From: Paenibacillus dokdonensis
Lineage (GTDB): Bacteria > Bacillota > Bacilli > Paenibacillales > Paenibacillaceae
Direction: 5' to 3'
DNA: 64,000 bases
Assembly: GCF_004916975.1 (NCBI RefSeq)
Contig: NZ_STGQ01000001.1
Coordinates: 2,653,939 to 2,717,938 of the forward strand
Shown: positions 28,087 to 37,558 of the stretch, piece after piece
How positions within the stretch are numbered: the stretch's first letter is position 1
Layout of the letters: each line of letters starts with the position of its first letter
Notes under the pieces: generated by a model
Database searches by the model: none
The model's input: only the letters and a program-made list of their open reading frames with translations
What the model was told of the DNA's origin: nothing
Position numbers and translations under genes: made by a program

Positions 28087-29055
28087 CTATAATATCTCGC
28101 GAGCGGTTACATATCGTTTCAGCCAATATGGACTTCTCCATTTCGTAATGGTGACACCGGGAGGCGATTGGTAGGTATTGATCATGTTGCCATTCCCAAT
28201 ATCGACGCCAACATGACCAATCCGATTATCGGAATAGCGATCTCTTCTGAAAAAGATTAAATCCCCTGGTTCGATATCTTTTTGGGTAATCGTTCGACCA
28301 TATCGAGCTTGTGAGCTAGAAGTTCTCGGCAATACAATTCCATTCTTACCAAATATATATTGAGTAAAGGAAGAACAGTCGAATCTTTTGCTTCTGGGAT
28401 ACGGCCCAGCACCGAACTGGTAACGAGTCCCGATCAGGCTTCTACCTAATGCAATAATTGCGGGAGCTTTTTCCGGTTCTTGTTTTATTTTCGCCATTCC
28501 GGTTGATTTTCTTTGGGGGATTGCATCGAAATCAATCGTTGGGATCGTTACTTTTATTCCGGGAGGAATCGGTTCCTTTAAATCTTTATTGACAGAGAGA
28601 AGCTTTTTTACCGAAGTATTCAGCAATCTGGATAGTTTTTTGAAGGTGTCGCCTTTTATCGTGATGATGAAACGACCAGGTTGCCGTATGGATACACGCT
28701 TAGCTTTCCTGTTAACCAAGAAATCGACGTTTAAAAGCCGGTTTACAGAACGGAGACTAATGAAACGCTCCTTGTTTATCATGATTAAAGGATCAATTCG
28801 AAAGGAGACACCTTCTCTTTTTGCGATCGCACCATTTTGGGGAATTGTCACGAGCTCCGAACCGTCTGTTATCAATATGCTGTTTGTGCAGTTTTTTAAA
28901 GTATCATACTCCAATATTTCCATTACATCTTTTAGCGGCAAATAGTTTAATGTATTTCTTGTGATTATGCCGATGTTCGTAAACACTCTTTTTTTACGTG
29001 TGAAAAAATCTTTTTGAAATAAAGTGAGGGTTACGATTAAATTTGTAGTCGTCAT
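28087..29055 (-). CDS. LysM-NlpC/P60 hydrolase with copper-amine-oxidase-like N-domain
   Basis: 322 residues. Residues about 20-125 resemble the N-terminal domain of copper amine oxidase-like proteins (LPLKDVMEILEYD, then RFISLRSVNRLL). Residues about 128-175 form a LysM peptidoglycan-binding unit (FIITIKGDTFKKLSRLLNTS). An NlpC/P60 endopeptidase occupies about 200-320: catalytic Cys in RFDCSSFTQYIFGKNG, His in IGHVGVDIGNG. No clear signal peptide, so it may act inside the mother cell or be released at lysis. Start ATG shares one base with the preceding glycosyltransferase stop (TGATG), implying coupling. Downstream 27861-28086 has only a weak hairpin. Confidence 0.85.
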   Translation of the reverse strand: MTTTNLIVTLTLFQKDFFTRKKRVFTNIGIITRNTLNYLPLKDVMEILEYDTLKNCTNSILITDGSELVTIPQNGAIAKREGVSFRIDPLIMINKERFISLRSVNRLLNVDFLVNRKAKRVSIRQPGRFIITIKGDTFKKLSRLLNTSVKKLLSVNKDLKEPIPPGIKVTIPTIDFDAIPQRKSTGMAKIKQEPEKAPAIIALGRSLIGTRYQFGAGPYPRSKRFDCSSFTQYIFGKNGIVLPRTSSSQARYGRTITQKDIEPGDLIFFRRDRYSDNRIGHVGVDIGNGNMINTYQSPPGVTITKWRSPYWLKRYVTAREIL

Positions 29056-30146
29056 CAGTTGTCCCCCTTGTATATTTGAATTATTCGAGAACCAATGGTT
29101 TCTATAGAAAATCTCTGTTTTACTGTTGTAACGCCTAATTTTCCTAAAGTACGGGCTTTTTTTGGATTTCTTAATAGGCTGTTAATGTCTGACGATAGTT
29201 TTTCGGGTGTGATCGGCGCAATAGCGTCGTGGTCCCCGAAATGACATTGAATTATCTTATTTATATTTTTCTGCTGTACAATACCGCAGTACCCTGCAAC
29301 GCCGGCAGCAATGACCGGTTTTGCACATGCCATTGCTTCAAGTGCCACGCGTCCCGTTCCTACAACAACATCCGAGACATAATAGGCATGTTGGATATTA
29401 GACATCGGAGGACGAATAATGATTGCTGTTCGACCAAGACGACGATTGACTTTATCCGCAAGCTGAACCAGATTTGAACGATAAGGCCCGGGACCAACTA
29501 GAACGGCTAAAAACTGACGGTTGTATTCAGCGATTTGTTCCGCTGCCAAGACAACATTTCTGGCTATGGGATATTTATCAGACGAAAATCTTCCAGCGTA
29601 TACAAGAATTTGGGCGGTTTGCGGTAAATGGAGCGCCTTTCTCCAACGGTTTTTATTCGCCGCAGGACGGAACGTTGCGATGTCAATTCCATTAGGAATC
29701 ATCTGGATCTTGTCCTTAGGAATGTTATGATTCACCAACCATTTGGTCAGTTTTGGTGAAACCGAAATCAGGCGTTTGGAACTTTTTGCTGCCGATAATA
29801 GGGCAGCCCGTCGATGATAAGTGCCATGTATAGTAACAATTAAAGGGATTTTATACTGTTGAGATAAGGCTACTGCCTGAGCAAATGCCTTGGAATCATG
29901 GGCGTGGATCAGGTTATACTTTTCTTTGGCCACGATCGAAGACAATAAGGATATTTGTTTTAGGTTTTTTTCAATTGACACATTATGAAGCTTAATCCCA
30001 GCTTTTTGAAATGTGTTTGCGATTGGTCCTCCATCAGTTGCAACACCGACTTGAACCCCATGTGTTAACAAACTTTGCGAGAGAGAAAGAATATATTTTT
30101 CGGTTCCTCCAATATTCAACCGCGATACCAGCATTAAAACTTTCAT
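29055..30146 (-). CDS. GT4 glycosyltransferase
   Basis: 363-residue GT-B glycosyltransferase. N-terminus VLMLVSRLNIGGTEKYILSL is typical of GT4; the C-terminal domain has VYAGRFSSDKYPIARNV and, near 265-285, GTGRVALEAMACAKPVIAAG with the EX7E-type Glu. It is followed by the LysM-NlpC/P60 gene with overlapping stop and start. ATG 30146 has GGGGATGGTGAGA upstream. Same orientation as the neighbouring ATP-grasp gene, likely one operon for a spore- or wall-associated polysaccharide. Confidence 0.87.
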   Translation of the reverse strand: MKVLMLVSRLNIGGTEKYILSLSQSLLTHGVQVGVATDGGPIANTFQKAGIKLHNVSIEKNLKQISLLSSIVAKEKYNLIHAHDSKAFAQAVALSQQYKIPLIVTIHGTYHRRAALLSAAKSSKRLISVSPKLTKWLVNHNIPKDKIQMIPNGIDIATFRPAANKNRWRKALHLPQTAQILVYAGRFSSDKYPIARNVVLAAEQIAEYNRQFLAVLVGPGPYRSNLVQLADKVNRRLGRTAIIIRPPMSNIQHAYYVSDVVVGTGRVALEAMACAKPVIAAGVAGYCGIVQQKNINKIIQCHFGDHDAIAPITPEKLSSDINSLLRNPKKARTLGKLGVTTVKQRFSIETIGSRIIQIYKGDN

Positions 30147-30240
30147 TTCTCACCATCCCCGACTCATCTGAATCATACAAGATGGTGTATAGTATGAGAA
30201 CTCTTCATTGCAGGGAAGGGCTTAAAACTACACCGACTGA

Positions 30241-30975
30241 TTAACGGCGGCCGTACGCTCTTTGATAACGACACATTTTTTGATATATACGCTTATCCTT
30301 CAAGGTTTTAAATCCATAAATTGCGGGTTGGGGATTCGCTTCCAATATCCACGGATTTAGATTTTGGTCTATGCCGACATCCAGACCAATCTCTCTAATT
30401 TTAGGAAACGTTTTGTTTAACTGCATGGTAGCCTGGCACCCTAAGTTTCTCAACTTATTTGTGTATTCGGCAATGTTTGCTACATGCTCTTTTAATAAAA
30501 GCTCAATCGGCTTGGAACGGCCCCCTTTGCATACATTCGTTATGATTTTTTGGGGATGTCCTAAACGACCAATGATACCGGTCGTTTCCCACTTTCCCTC
30601 GGGATTTTTTTGTACCATGATCCTCAGATCAAAGTGGTGACCGCGATGTCGTAATAAATTAATTCCGCGTTGAACAACGTAAGGACAATTTTCGGTCATT
30701 TTACTAATGGATTGAATCAAACCATCGAAGGAGTTGAAGGTTCTAGCTGACGTATCCAGTTGGTATTTATAGCTGCCTAGCCCCAGCCTTTCAACCCTCA
30801 TGACACCCTTGCCTCCGGTTCCGCTATTAGGTTTGACATAAACCATGTTGTACTTATCTAACAATGTCTTTAAAACCGAATTACTAAACATCCTTGTCTC
30901 GGGAACATTCCGGCGAAGCTCCTCGTTGTGAAGCAAGGATTTGCTTACATTATATTTAGTCGCATAGCCTCCCAA
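30241..30975 (-). CDS. YheC/YheD-like ATP-grasp protein
   Basis: 244-residue ATP-grasp family protein related to the endospore coat-associated YheC/YheD proteins. It has the nucleotide-binding stretch MVYVKPNSGTGGKGVMRVE, a central PYVVQRGINLL segment, FDLRIMVQKN and the metal-binding end GLDVGIDQNLNPWILEANPQP (Glu-Ala-Asn). Substrate unknown; the family joins acids to amines at the cost of ATP. TTG start at 30975 with GGTGGGG upstream. A diverged paralogue is at 42721 and a relic at 27771. Confidence 0.85.
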   Translation of the reverse strand: MGGYATKYNVSKSLLHNEELRRNVPETRMFSNSVLKTLLDKYNMVYVKPNSGTGGKGVMRVERLGLGSYKYQLDTSARTFNSFDGLIQSISKMTENCPYVVQRGINLLRHRGHHFDLRIMVQKNPEGKWETTGIIGRLGHPQKIITNVCKGGRSKPIELLLKEHVANIAEYTNKLRNLGCQATMQLNKTFPKIREIGLDVGIDQNLNPWILEANPQPAIYGFKTLKDKRIYQKMCRYQRAYGRR

Positions 30976-31413
30976 TTTATCCCCACCTTCCAGGAGTTCA
31001 ACTATAACCAGAATATGTGCCTTGGGTCATTTTGGATCTGGGTTCCTGTCCGTTTCTTAAACTTAAGTTGGGTCGTCTTGTATTATCTCTGGGGGATATT
31101 AATTTTAGATATACAAGAACGACGTTTAGCGAAGGCCACTAAGTTCAAACCTTCGTATTACATCATTAGAGGTAGCTCAAAAGGGAGCATGGTAAGGGTA
31201 ACGGCGGATGTTCATGAGAAGGCAAACATTCTTTTAGCAAAAAAACTTTTAGTTTATTGCAAAATGACATTCTCTGTAACTCTTATTGACCGGAGGACGA
31301 TAATTTGGTGGCAAAGGATTTTCCCTCATTAAATTCTAATCTTACTCACCTTATCGTCTAAAGTACGCGGTCTATAATATAGACTGTAGTTAAATTTGAA
31401 GGAGGAATTCACA
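30976..31413. other. Intergenic region, no gene assigned
   Basis: Contains the upstream region of the ATP-grasp gene (- strand) and of the PepSY gene (+ strand). A + frame ending at 31332 has no ribosome site and no family resemblance and partly overlaps the ATP-grasp gene, so it is not called. Confidence 0.3.
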
Positions 31414-31794
31414 ATGAACAAGAAACTGATGGTAGGTGCGCTTGCTGTTGCTCTTACTGGAGGAGGAATTATTGGAGCGGCCTTATTGCCTTCTACGGAT
31501 GCAGCGGCTTCGGATGCTACAGCTCCCGCTTCGGCAGCGCCAGTCCAAAAAGCTCAAACCCAGCAGGACAACGATAAAGAAGTAAACGACGACGGTGCGC
31601 AAGCGGCTTCTATCACGAAGCAACAGAGTATCGATGCAGCCTTGAAGCAAACGGCAGGAACGGTGTCCGACGTACAGTTGGAGACGGAAAACGGCGTAGC
31701 CGCTTATACCGTTAAGATCAAAGACGCTGCGGGAACACAGCATGAAGTTACGGTAGACGCCACGACGGGCAAGGTCATTCCCGAGAACGACTGA
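31414..31794 (+). CDS. Secreted PepSY-domain protein
   Basis: 126 residues. N-terminal signal peptide (NKKLMVGALAVALTGGGIIGAAL), then an Ala/Pro/Asp-rich spacer to about residue 68, then one PepSY domain (SITKQQSIDAALKQTAGTVS ... VAAYTVKIKDAAGTQHEVTV, ending DATTGKVIPEND). PepSY proteins sit outside the membrane and often accompany two-component systems; here the regulator and kinase follow at once. ATG 31414 follows AAGGAGGAATT. A terminator between it and the regulator (31810) would allow separate expression levels. Confidence 0.88.
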   Translation: MNKKLMVGALAVALTGGGIIGAALLPSTDAAASDATAPASAAPVQKAQTQQDNDKEVNDDGAQAASITKQQSIDAALKQTAGTVSDVQLETENGVAAYTVKIKDAAGTQHEVTVDATTGKVIPEND

Positions 31795-31808
31795 ACCGAC
31801 TTTCCAAA

Positions 31809-31836
31809 GAGCCTAAGCGAAAGCTTAGGCTTTTTG
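31809..31836 (+). terminator. Terminator between PepSY and regulator genes
   Basis: AGCCTAAGC/GCTTAGGCT stem (31810-31818 and 31823-31831), GAAA tetraloop, then a T tract. Confidence 0.85.
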
Positions 31837-31911
31837 CCCGTTCTGCCGGGATAGATCTGTTTGGTGGAAGCGGTTTTTACTTATAATAAAAAGACGGAAG
31901 GGGGATTCACA

Positions 31912-32610
31912 ATGAACAAAGACGTGTTAATCGTTGAGGATGAGCCCAAAATCGCTCGGCTTCTCGAATTGGAACTGACCTATGAAGGCTATGTGGTTAC
32001 GATAGCCGATAACGGGAAAGAAGGCTTGGAGCAGGCGCTGTCGAAGGCATGGGGGCTTATTCTCCTTGATATTATGCTGCCCGAATTGAATGGAATCGAG
32101 GTATTGCGAAGATTAAGGAAGATCGATATAGATACGCCAGTCATCGTCGTGACCGCGAGGAATACGACGCCGGATAAGATATCGGGGCTCGACCAGGGAG
32201 CCAACGATTATGTGACTAAACCATTCGAGATCGAAGAGCTGCTCGCCAGGATGAGGGCAACGATGCGCAATCGCTCCGTAGAACCGAAGGTGAAAGAACA
32301 GGCAAAATTACTGCAGATCGATAATCTTACGTTGAACAAAATGACTCGGGAAATTAAACGCGAAGGAAAAAGGATCGATCTTACGCCCAAAGAGTACGAT
32401 CTGTTCTTGTATTTGTTGGAAAATAAACACCAGGTCCTGAGCAGAGAACAGATCATGAACCATGTCTGGGGATTTGATTTTGAAGGAGAAACGAACGTCA
32501 TCGACGTTTATATCCGATACATTCGCAAGAAGATCGACCAGGATTTTGATATTAACCTTATCCATACGATACGCGGTGTGGGCTTCTGCGTCAGGGGGGA
32601 GGACAGTTGA
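31912..32610 (+). CDS. OmpR-family response regulator
   Basis: 232 residues, full length. Receiver domain 1-120: VLIVEDEPKIARLLELEL, phospho-acceptor Asp in LILLDIMLPELNG (about residue 52), Thr in VVTARN and Lys in DYVTKPFEIEELLARM. The winged-helix domain runs from about 130 to 230 (DLTPKEYDLFLYLLENK, GETNVIDVYIRYIRKKID, IRGVGFCVR). ATG 31912 has GGGGG upstream; the longer frame from 31861 was rejected. Its stop overlaps the kinase start (TTGA), so they are coupled. Confidence 0.93.
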   Translation: MNKDVLIVEDEPKIARLLELELTYEGYVVTIADNGKEGLEQALSKAWGLILLDIMLPELNGIEVLRRLRKIDIDTPVIVVTARNTTPDKISGLDQGANDYVTKPFEIEELLARMRATMRNRSVEPKVKEQAKLLQIDNLTLNKMTREIKREGKRIDLTPKEYDLFLYLLENKHQVLSREQIMNHVWGFDFEGETNVIDVYIRYIRKKIDQDFDINLIHTIRGVGFCVRGEDS

Positions 32611-33971
32611 AGTTTAGGACCAAATTCACGCTACTCACTTCCATATTGGTCATTCTCATCTTGCTCTGTGTAGATATCGGCATCTATTTCTTATTTATTC
32701 AAATGGCCACGCGCAACGAGATCGAACTGCTGCGCAACAAGTCGGAGCAGATTATCGGGAAAATCGGACCTTCTGTTATGCTGGACAAGAAACAGAACGG
32801 TCAAATATTGAGCTATCTGCCCGAAGATTCGGCGATCCGGGTATTCACGCCGAATTTGAAGGTCGTTCAAGTCTATCAACAAGAACCGGACATCGATTTC
32901 AATCAAATTGTTATTTCTTCCATGAACGATTCCAGGCTGCTCGTTATCAACGATCAGAAAATATTAGTCGTTCGAATCCCGATACAGTCAGACAACAAGA
33001 TCATTGGCGTCCTGGAGATTGCAGAGAAAATGGAGACCCTCGAATCCAATATAAACCTGCTGGTGATGATTCTGTTCTTAGCGACGCTCGGCGCAGTCAT
33101 GCTCAGCGTTGGCGGGGCGCTAATACTGTCGAGAACGCTGTTTAAGCCGATCACGGATAGTATTATTACGATGAAAGAAATCGAAAGCAGCCTGGTATTT
33201 AAAAAAATTCCGACGCAAGGCCGATCAAACGACGAACTCTTTCATATGACGGAAACGTTCAACCGGATGATGGAGCGTTTGGAGGAAAACTTTCATAAAC
33301 AGCAGCAATTCGTCTCCGATGCGTCGCATGAGTTAAATACGACGATCACGATTATTGAAGGATATGCCAATATGCTTCGGCGCTGGGGGACGCGCGATCA
33401 GAAAATCCAGGTTGAGTCCGTCGAGGCGATCTACGAGGAATCCAAGCAATTGAGGAAGATGACACAGCAATTACTGGACCTTGCCTCCTCCCAAAAGAAA
33501 GAAAATATCGTCTTTGAGAAATTTGATCTGGTGGCCTGCTGCAGGCAAGTATCTTCGCTGGCCAAGCAGCTTCATAAGGATGATATCCGTCTTCATTCGG
33601 ATTGCCGGGAAATAGAGATCGAAGCGGATCTGTCCAAGGTGAAACAGCTCTTGCTCATTCTCATCGACAATGCGTTGAAATACAGCGAAAGATCCATCGA
33701 CATTTATGTAACAAAGGAGGCGGCGAATGCCATCATAAGGGTCAAAGATTACGGGATCGGCATTGCGCAGGAGGATATCGAAAATGTCTTCGAACGCTTT
33801 TTCCGCGTTGATTCCTCTAGAAACCGTAAGACCGGGGGAACCGGACTGGGTCTGCCGATCGCTCAATCGATCGTCAGCGAGCACCATGGGAAGATCCGCA
33901 TAGAAAGCGCAGTGGGCGCGGGCACGGAGGTTATCTTGCATCTGCCTGTGGAGCAGGAAGATGCGGGCTGA
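32607..33971 (+). CDS. Sensor histidine kinase with altered H-box
   Basis: 454 residues: membrane segments at about 8-28 and 148-170, extracellular sensor between them, HAMP region, then the kinase core. The H-box is SDASHELNTTITII; the normal ELRTPI has become ELNTTI, losing Arg and Pro while keeping the His. The N-box (LLILIDNALKYS), G1 (VKDYGIGIAQ), F (VFERFFRVD) and G2 (GGTGLGLPIAQSIV) boxes are intact. The TTG start at 32607 overlaps the regulator stop and has GGGGGGAGG upstream. The Pro change could shift the balance between kinase and phosphatase activity. Confidence 0.9.
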   Translation: MKFRTKFTLLTSILVILILLCVDIGIYFLFIQMATRNEIELLRNKSEQIIGKIGPSVMLDKKQNGQILSYLPEDSAIRVFTPNLKVVQVYQQEPDIDFNQIVISSMNDSRLLVINDQKILVVRIPIQSDNKIIGVLEIAEKMETLESNINLLVMILFLATLGAVMLSVGGALILSRTLFKPITDSIITMKEIESSLVFKKIPTQGRSNDELFHMTETFNRMMERLEENFHKQQQFVSDASHELNTTITIIEGYANMLRRWGTRDQKIQVESVEAIYEESKQLRKMTQQLLDLASSQKKENIVFEKFDLVACCRQVSSLAKQLHKDDIRLHSDCREIEIEADLSKVKQLLLILIDNALKYSERSIDIYVTKEAANAIIRVKDYGIGIAQEDIENVFERFFRVDSSRNRKTGGTGLGLPIAQSIVSEHHGKIRIESAVGAGTEVILHLPVEQEDAG

Positions 33972-34094
33972 GCGATCGTCACCTTCGGCCGTGTAGTATA
34001 TGGCACCTATCAGCATATACCAGCAGTAACGGAGTGAAATTTTGGGTCATCACTGAGCATGACCGGAGCGCGACCACATTATTACTGCCGGAGG

Positions 34095-36489
34095 GTGCGC
34101 CGTGTTAGGTAATACGGTATCCCCGCTATAGGCGGGAGGGATTCGAGAGTATATCCCTGGGCTACCCAACCAGCCTGATTTCGAAAGGAAACAGGTCAAC
34201 TCAGCATGTTGGGAAAGCAGATGTTGAGAAAAACCGCTTACAACAACGATCTGCAAGGCCCGCGTGATATGGCGAAAGCTATACTGCCTGAAATCCAATC
34301 CCAGGAGGTTCCGAGTAGACCCGCCGCTACAGCGTTTAAGAGCGGTGACAGATTATACAGCGGCATTTCTTCTGGGTTGATGTAACTCCGTAATCTGTGC
34401 CAGCGAGTAATGAACTCGATTAAGGGATGAGTGGATCGCCTAAGTCACGCTACTACGTATCGTTTCACTGAAACACGGGATGGCCTAAGGGGTGAGAGCC
34501 CTATGGTCACGGAGTCCCCATAGTAGTTCGAGGATGGGAAAGCCATCTACATGGCGAAGGGGGACAGGTAATTCGACATGAAGAACAGGGAGGTATGCGA
34601 AATGCAGAGCGCCGAAGCCGTTTTGAATGTCATCCGGGAGAGAGGCAAACGGGGACTACCTTTGGAAAGGGTCTATCGGCAACTATTTAACCCGCAATTG
34701 TACTTGATCGCTTATGCAAATTTGTACAGCAATAATGGGGCAATGACACCAGGAACGACCGACGAAACCGTGGACGGTATGTCACTGGGAAAGATCAGCA
34801 GGATCATTACTCAATTGCGCGAGGAACGATATCGATGGTCGCCAGTAAGAAGAGTTGAAATACCTAAGAAAAACGGGAAAACAAGACCGCTGGGGATTCC
34901 GACTTGGTCGGACAAGTTGTTGCAGGAAGTGATACGCCCTCATTCTAGAAGCGTATTACGAGCCGCAATTTTCCGAACATAGTCATGGATTTCGACCACA
35001 ACGTGGCTGTCATACTGCTTTGCTGGATGTTACTCGTAACGGAAAGGGAACCAAGTGGTTTATCGAAGGTGACATAAAAGGTTGCTTCGACAATATTGAT
35101 CATCGAATCTTATTGAGCATTCTCGGCGAAAAGATCCATGATAACCGGTTCCTTCGATTGGTTGAGAATCTACTAAAGGCGGGATATAGCAAAGATTGGC
35201 GCTACCACCCCACTTATAGCGGAACGCCGCAAGGCGGGATAGTGAGTCCATTACTCGCTAATATTTTCCTTGATCAACTCGACCAATTCGTAGAAAAGAA
35301 GCTGGTCCCTTCCTATACGAGAGGTAAAGCACGCAGGCGAAATCCTCTGTGGAATCAGGCGACTTGTAAGGTGTATCAAAACCGGAAGAAAGGTCGACAC
35401 GAAGAAGCTCGCAAGTGGGACAAGATTAGACGCAGTATACCGTCTTCCGATCCTTACGATGTGGATTTCAGACGGCTCCATTACGTCCGTTATGCGGACG
35501 ACTTCATCTTATGTTTTGCTGGGCCTAAGCAAGAAGCTGAAGCGATCAAGGATAAACTGAGGCTATTCCTAAGCGGAACATTGCAGCTGGAACTGTCCGA
35601 GGAAAAGACTCTTGTTACTCACGCTTCTTCCAAGGCTGCCCGATTCCTCAATTATGAGATCAAAAGCCAACAGTGCGACACGAAGATCAGTACCGCCAAG
35701 AATCGGGCTGTAAATGGAGTCTTATCCCTGCGAGTACCATTAGAGGTTATTCAATCGGCCTGTGATCGATACATGCGGCGAGGAAAAACGATACATCGAC
35801 CCGAAATGGCGGCAGATTCAGATTACGACATCGTTCGGCAATACCAGTGGTATTATGCCGGGTTAGTGAATTACTACCTTCTCGCGCAAAATGTCGGTAG
35901 TTTCTCCAAGCTTCGATGGACCATGGAGTCTTCACTGCTAAGGACGCTAGCCAATAAGCATAAGAGCAGTATTAACAAAGAGTGGCAAAAGCGTAAAAGC
36001 AAAGTGATGACACCCTACGGATTTATTCGATGCGTTATCGCGACTCATCCCAGACAAGGTAAGGAGCCGTTGATATCCCGGTTTGGAGGCATTCCCTTGC
36101 GAAGACAGCTTAATGCCGTGATTAAAGATCAAGTTCCCATCCGCCGGCCCCGTCGAACGGAGTTAATCAAACGACTTTTGGCGGAAAAATGCGAGGCATG
36201 CGGAACGGCCAGTCAGTTGGAAGTCCATCACGTGCGGAAACTGTCTAACTTAAGGAAGAAAGGGCGTAAGGAACTTCCGGACTGGGCGAAAATTATGATT
36301 GCTCGCAGGCGCAAAACATTGGTTCTCTGTCAGTCATGTCACCATGCAGTACATGCTGGTAAACCATTGCCACTCCAAAACCCGGAATGAGTTACTGGAG
36401 AGCTGGATGATGTGAAAGCATCACGTCCGGTTCGGTGGGGGGCGGTTGGAAAAGGAACTTACAGCTACCTCGCTAGCCGCCTACCCGAC
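34095..36489 (+). mobile_element. Group II intron
   Basis: About 2.4 kb. The 5' end is taken at GTGCG (34095), followed by a structured 500-base leader including the CGAAAGGAAAC and TTGGGAAAGCAGATG segments typical of domain I. The maturase ORF lies in domain IV. Domain V is the 34-base hairpin at 36401-36434 (GAGCTGGATGATGTGAAAGC and ATCACGTCCGGTTC). Domain VI follows (GGCGG...CCGCC), and the 3' end is taken at CTACCCGAC (36489). Just after it is a 12-bp hairpin (36500-36530). Exact ends are inferred by eye. Confidence 0.85.
34602..36390 (+). pseudogene. ltrA: Group II intron reverse transcriptase/maturase, frameshifted
   Basis: Intron-encoded protein split by one extra C in the CCC run at 34937-34939. 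Before it: RT0-RT1 (LERVYRQLFNPQLYLIAYAN, then PKKNGKTRPLGIPT). After it, in the next frame: LEAYYEPQFS, HGFRPQRGCHTAL and the rest, with the RT core YADD in HYVRYADDFIL, domain X, and a C-terminal HNH nuclease (CEACGTASQLEVHHV ... CQSCHHAVH). Intact length would be about 595 residues. ATG 34602 has GGGAGG eight bases upstream. A single-base error in the assembly would give the same picture. Confidence 0.9.
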
Positions 36490-36499
36490 AATATTAAAT

Positions 36500-36530
36500 G
36501 GCCCGGTTGCTTTAGAGGAGTAACCGGGCC
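36500..36530. terminator. Hairpin next to the intron 3' end
   Basis: 12-bp stem GGCCCGGTTGCT/AGTAACCGGGCC with a seven-base loop and one G-T pair. No strong T tract. It begins ten bases after the inferred intron end and is probably the original terminator of the kinase operon. Confidence 0.5.
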
Positions 36531-36585
36531 GGGGTCGCTTGCCCTCCGAAATAGATTACTGATTATTGCTCAGAGCTTAATAGTT

Positions 36586-36831
36586 TCAATGACTAATCTG
36601 AGGACAAAAAATACCTCCTTTCGGAACATCTGATATATGGAGGGTTCCAGGAAGTGGCTGCCCAAATTTCAAATTAGTTTGATCGGAGCGTTCATCTATG
36701 TTCCTTGATTTCACTTGTAAAGGACTCGATTTTACTTGATGTTCATCTGTTTCTAGAGCAAAGGATTGGTAAAATCCGAAGCTCAAAGCTAGGGTTATAG
36801 CTAAGCAAGTAATCACAAGTTGTTTTTCCAT
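36586..36831 (-). CDS. Small exported protein, hypothetical
   Basis: 81 residues: a signal-peptide-like start (MEKQLVITCLAITLALSFGF, likely cut after SFA), then a polar tail with SSPLQVKSRN and LPGTLHISDVPKGG. ATG 36831 has an excellent GGAGGAGGG site, which supports expression. No family recognised. Single gene facing away from the AbrB-like gene. The 314 bases upstream hold its promoter and nothing else I can name. Confidence 0.6.
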   Translation of the reverse strand: MEKQLVITCLAITLALSFGFYQSFALETDEHQVKSSPLQVKSRNIDERSDQTNLKFGQPLPGTLHISDVPKGGIFCPQISH

Positions 36832-37145
36832 TATAATTCCCTCCTCCATTTAATAATGAATGAATTTTCGCTTGGTGAAAACATCCCTCCATCGATTCGT
36901 ATTTGCAATTATGTAGTAAAGAATAATATATAAAGATAAATAACAAAACACAATAAAGATTTGTGGAGTTATAAAGAAAAGGTAAGGCGGATCGATCATT
37001 AATAAATACACAAACATCCTTCACTAATGTTCCCTGTGTTTGCGCTAGACTCATCATTAAGCTCTTTGTTTTCCAATAGGGAATTCCACTAGAAAACCCT
37101 ATAATTTTCAAAGATTGATATTTAGGGGAAGATAATTTATATGAC

Positions 37146-37292
37146 ATGAATCATGAACAAGTTTATTGCCTTACGTGCAATGGTCTTGTACATAAGCTTA
37201 GGGCAACAGGAATAATGAGAACAGGGTACTATTTGATCGAATTTCCAATGGCGCTTAACTGTATCTATTGTATGCCGGAGATTAATTTGTAG
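37146..37292 (+). CDS. Small CxxC...CxxC protein
   Basis: 48 residues, too short for common gene callers. Two Cys pairs, CLTC near residues 8-11 and CIYC near 39-42, flank a basic stretch; a zinc ribbon is likely. ATG 37146; GGGGAAG lies about 17 bases upstream, which is long spacing. It is 267 bases ahead of the AbrB-like gene, which also carries a pair of CxxC motifs. Function unknown. Confidence 0.4.
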   Translation: MNHEQVYCLTCNGLVHKLRATGIMRTGYYLIEFPMALNCIYCMPEINL

Positions 37293-37558
37293 GCGCAAGC
37301 ATCCATATTAAGACAGTACGAGGAATATTACTATCAGATAACCTTTCATCTTATTCGAGATGAGCAACTTGCCCTTCAGGCAGCTTGTAACGCTTTATTA
37401 CATGTATCTAGAAATCTCGATTTTTCACAGAAACCAGCGAAATCCAAAGAAGGTTAAGTATGCAGCAATGCATTCGGCGTTAGATGTGATTCGAGAGACA
37501 AAGGTCAGGGGTATTGCGGATCAATCGGCAGCGGAATTTTTTACAGGGGGAGTTCCAT

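Noticed and set aside
30928..31332. 134-residue + strand frame over the ATP-grasp gene start
   Set aside because: Overlaps a well-supported gene on the other strand, has no ribosome site and no family pattern.
36743..37147. 134-residue - strand frame
   Set aside because: Overlaps the small exported protein gene, which has a far better ribosome site and signal peptide.
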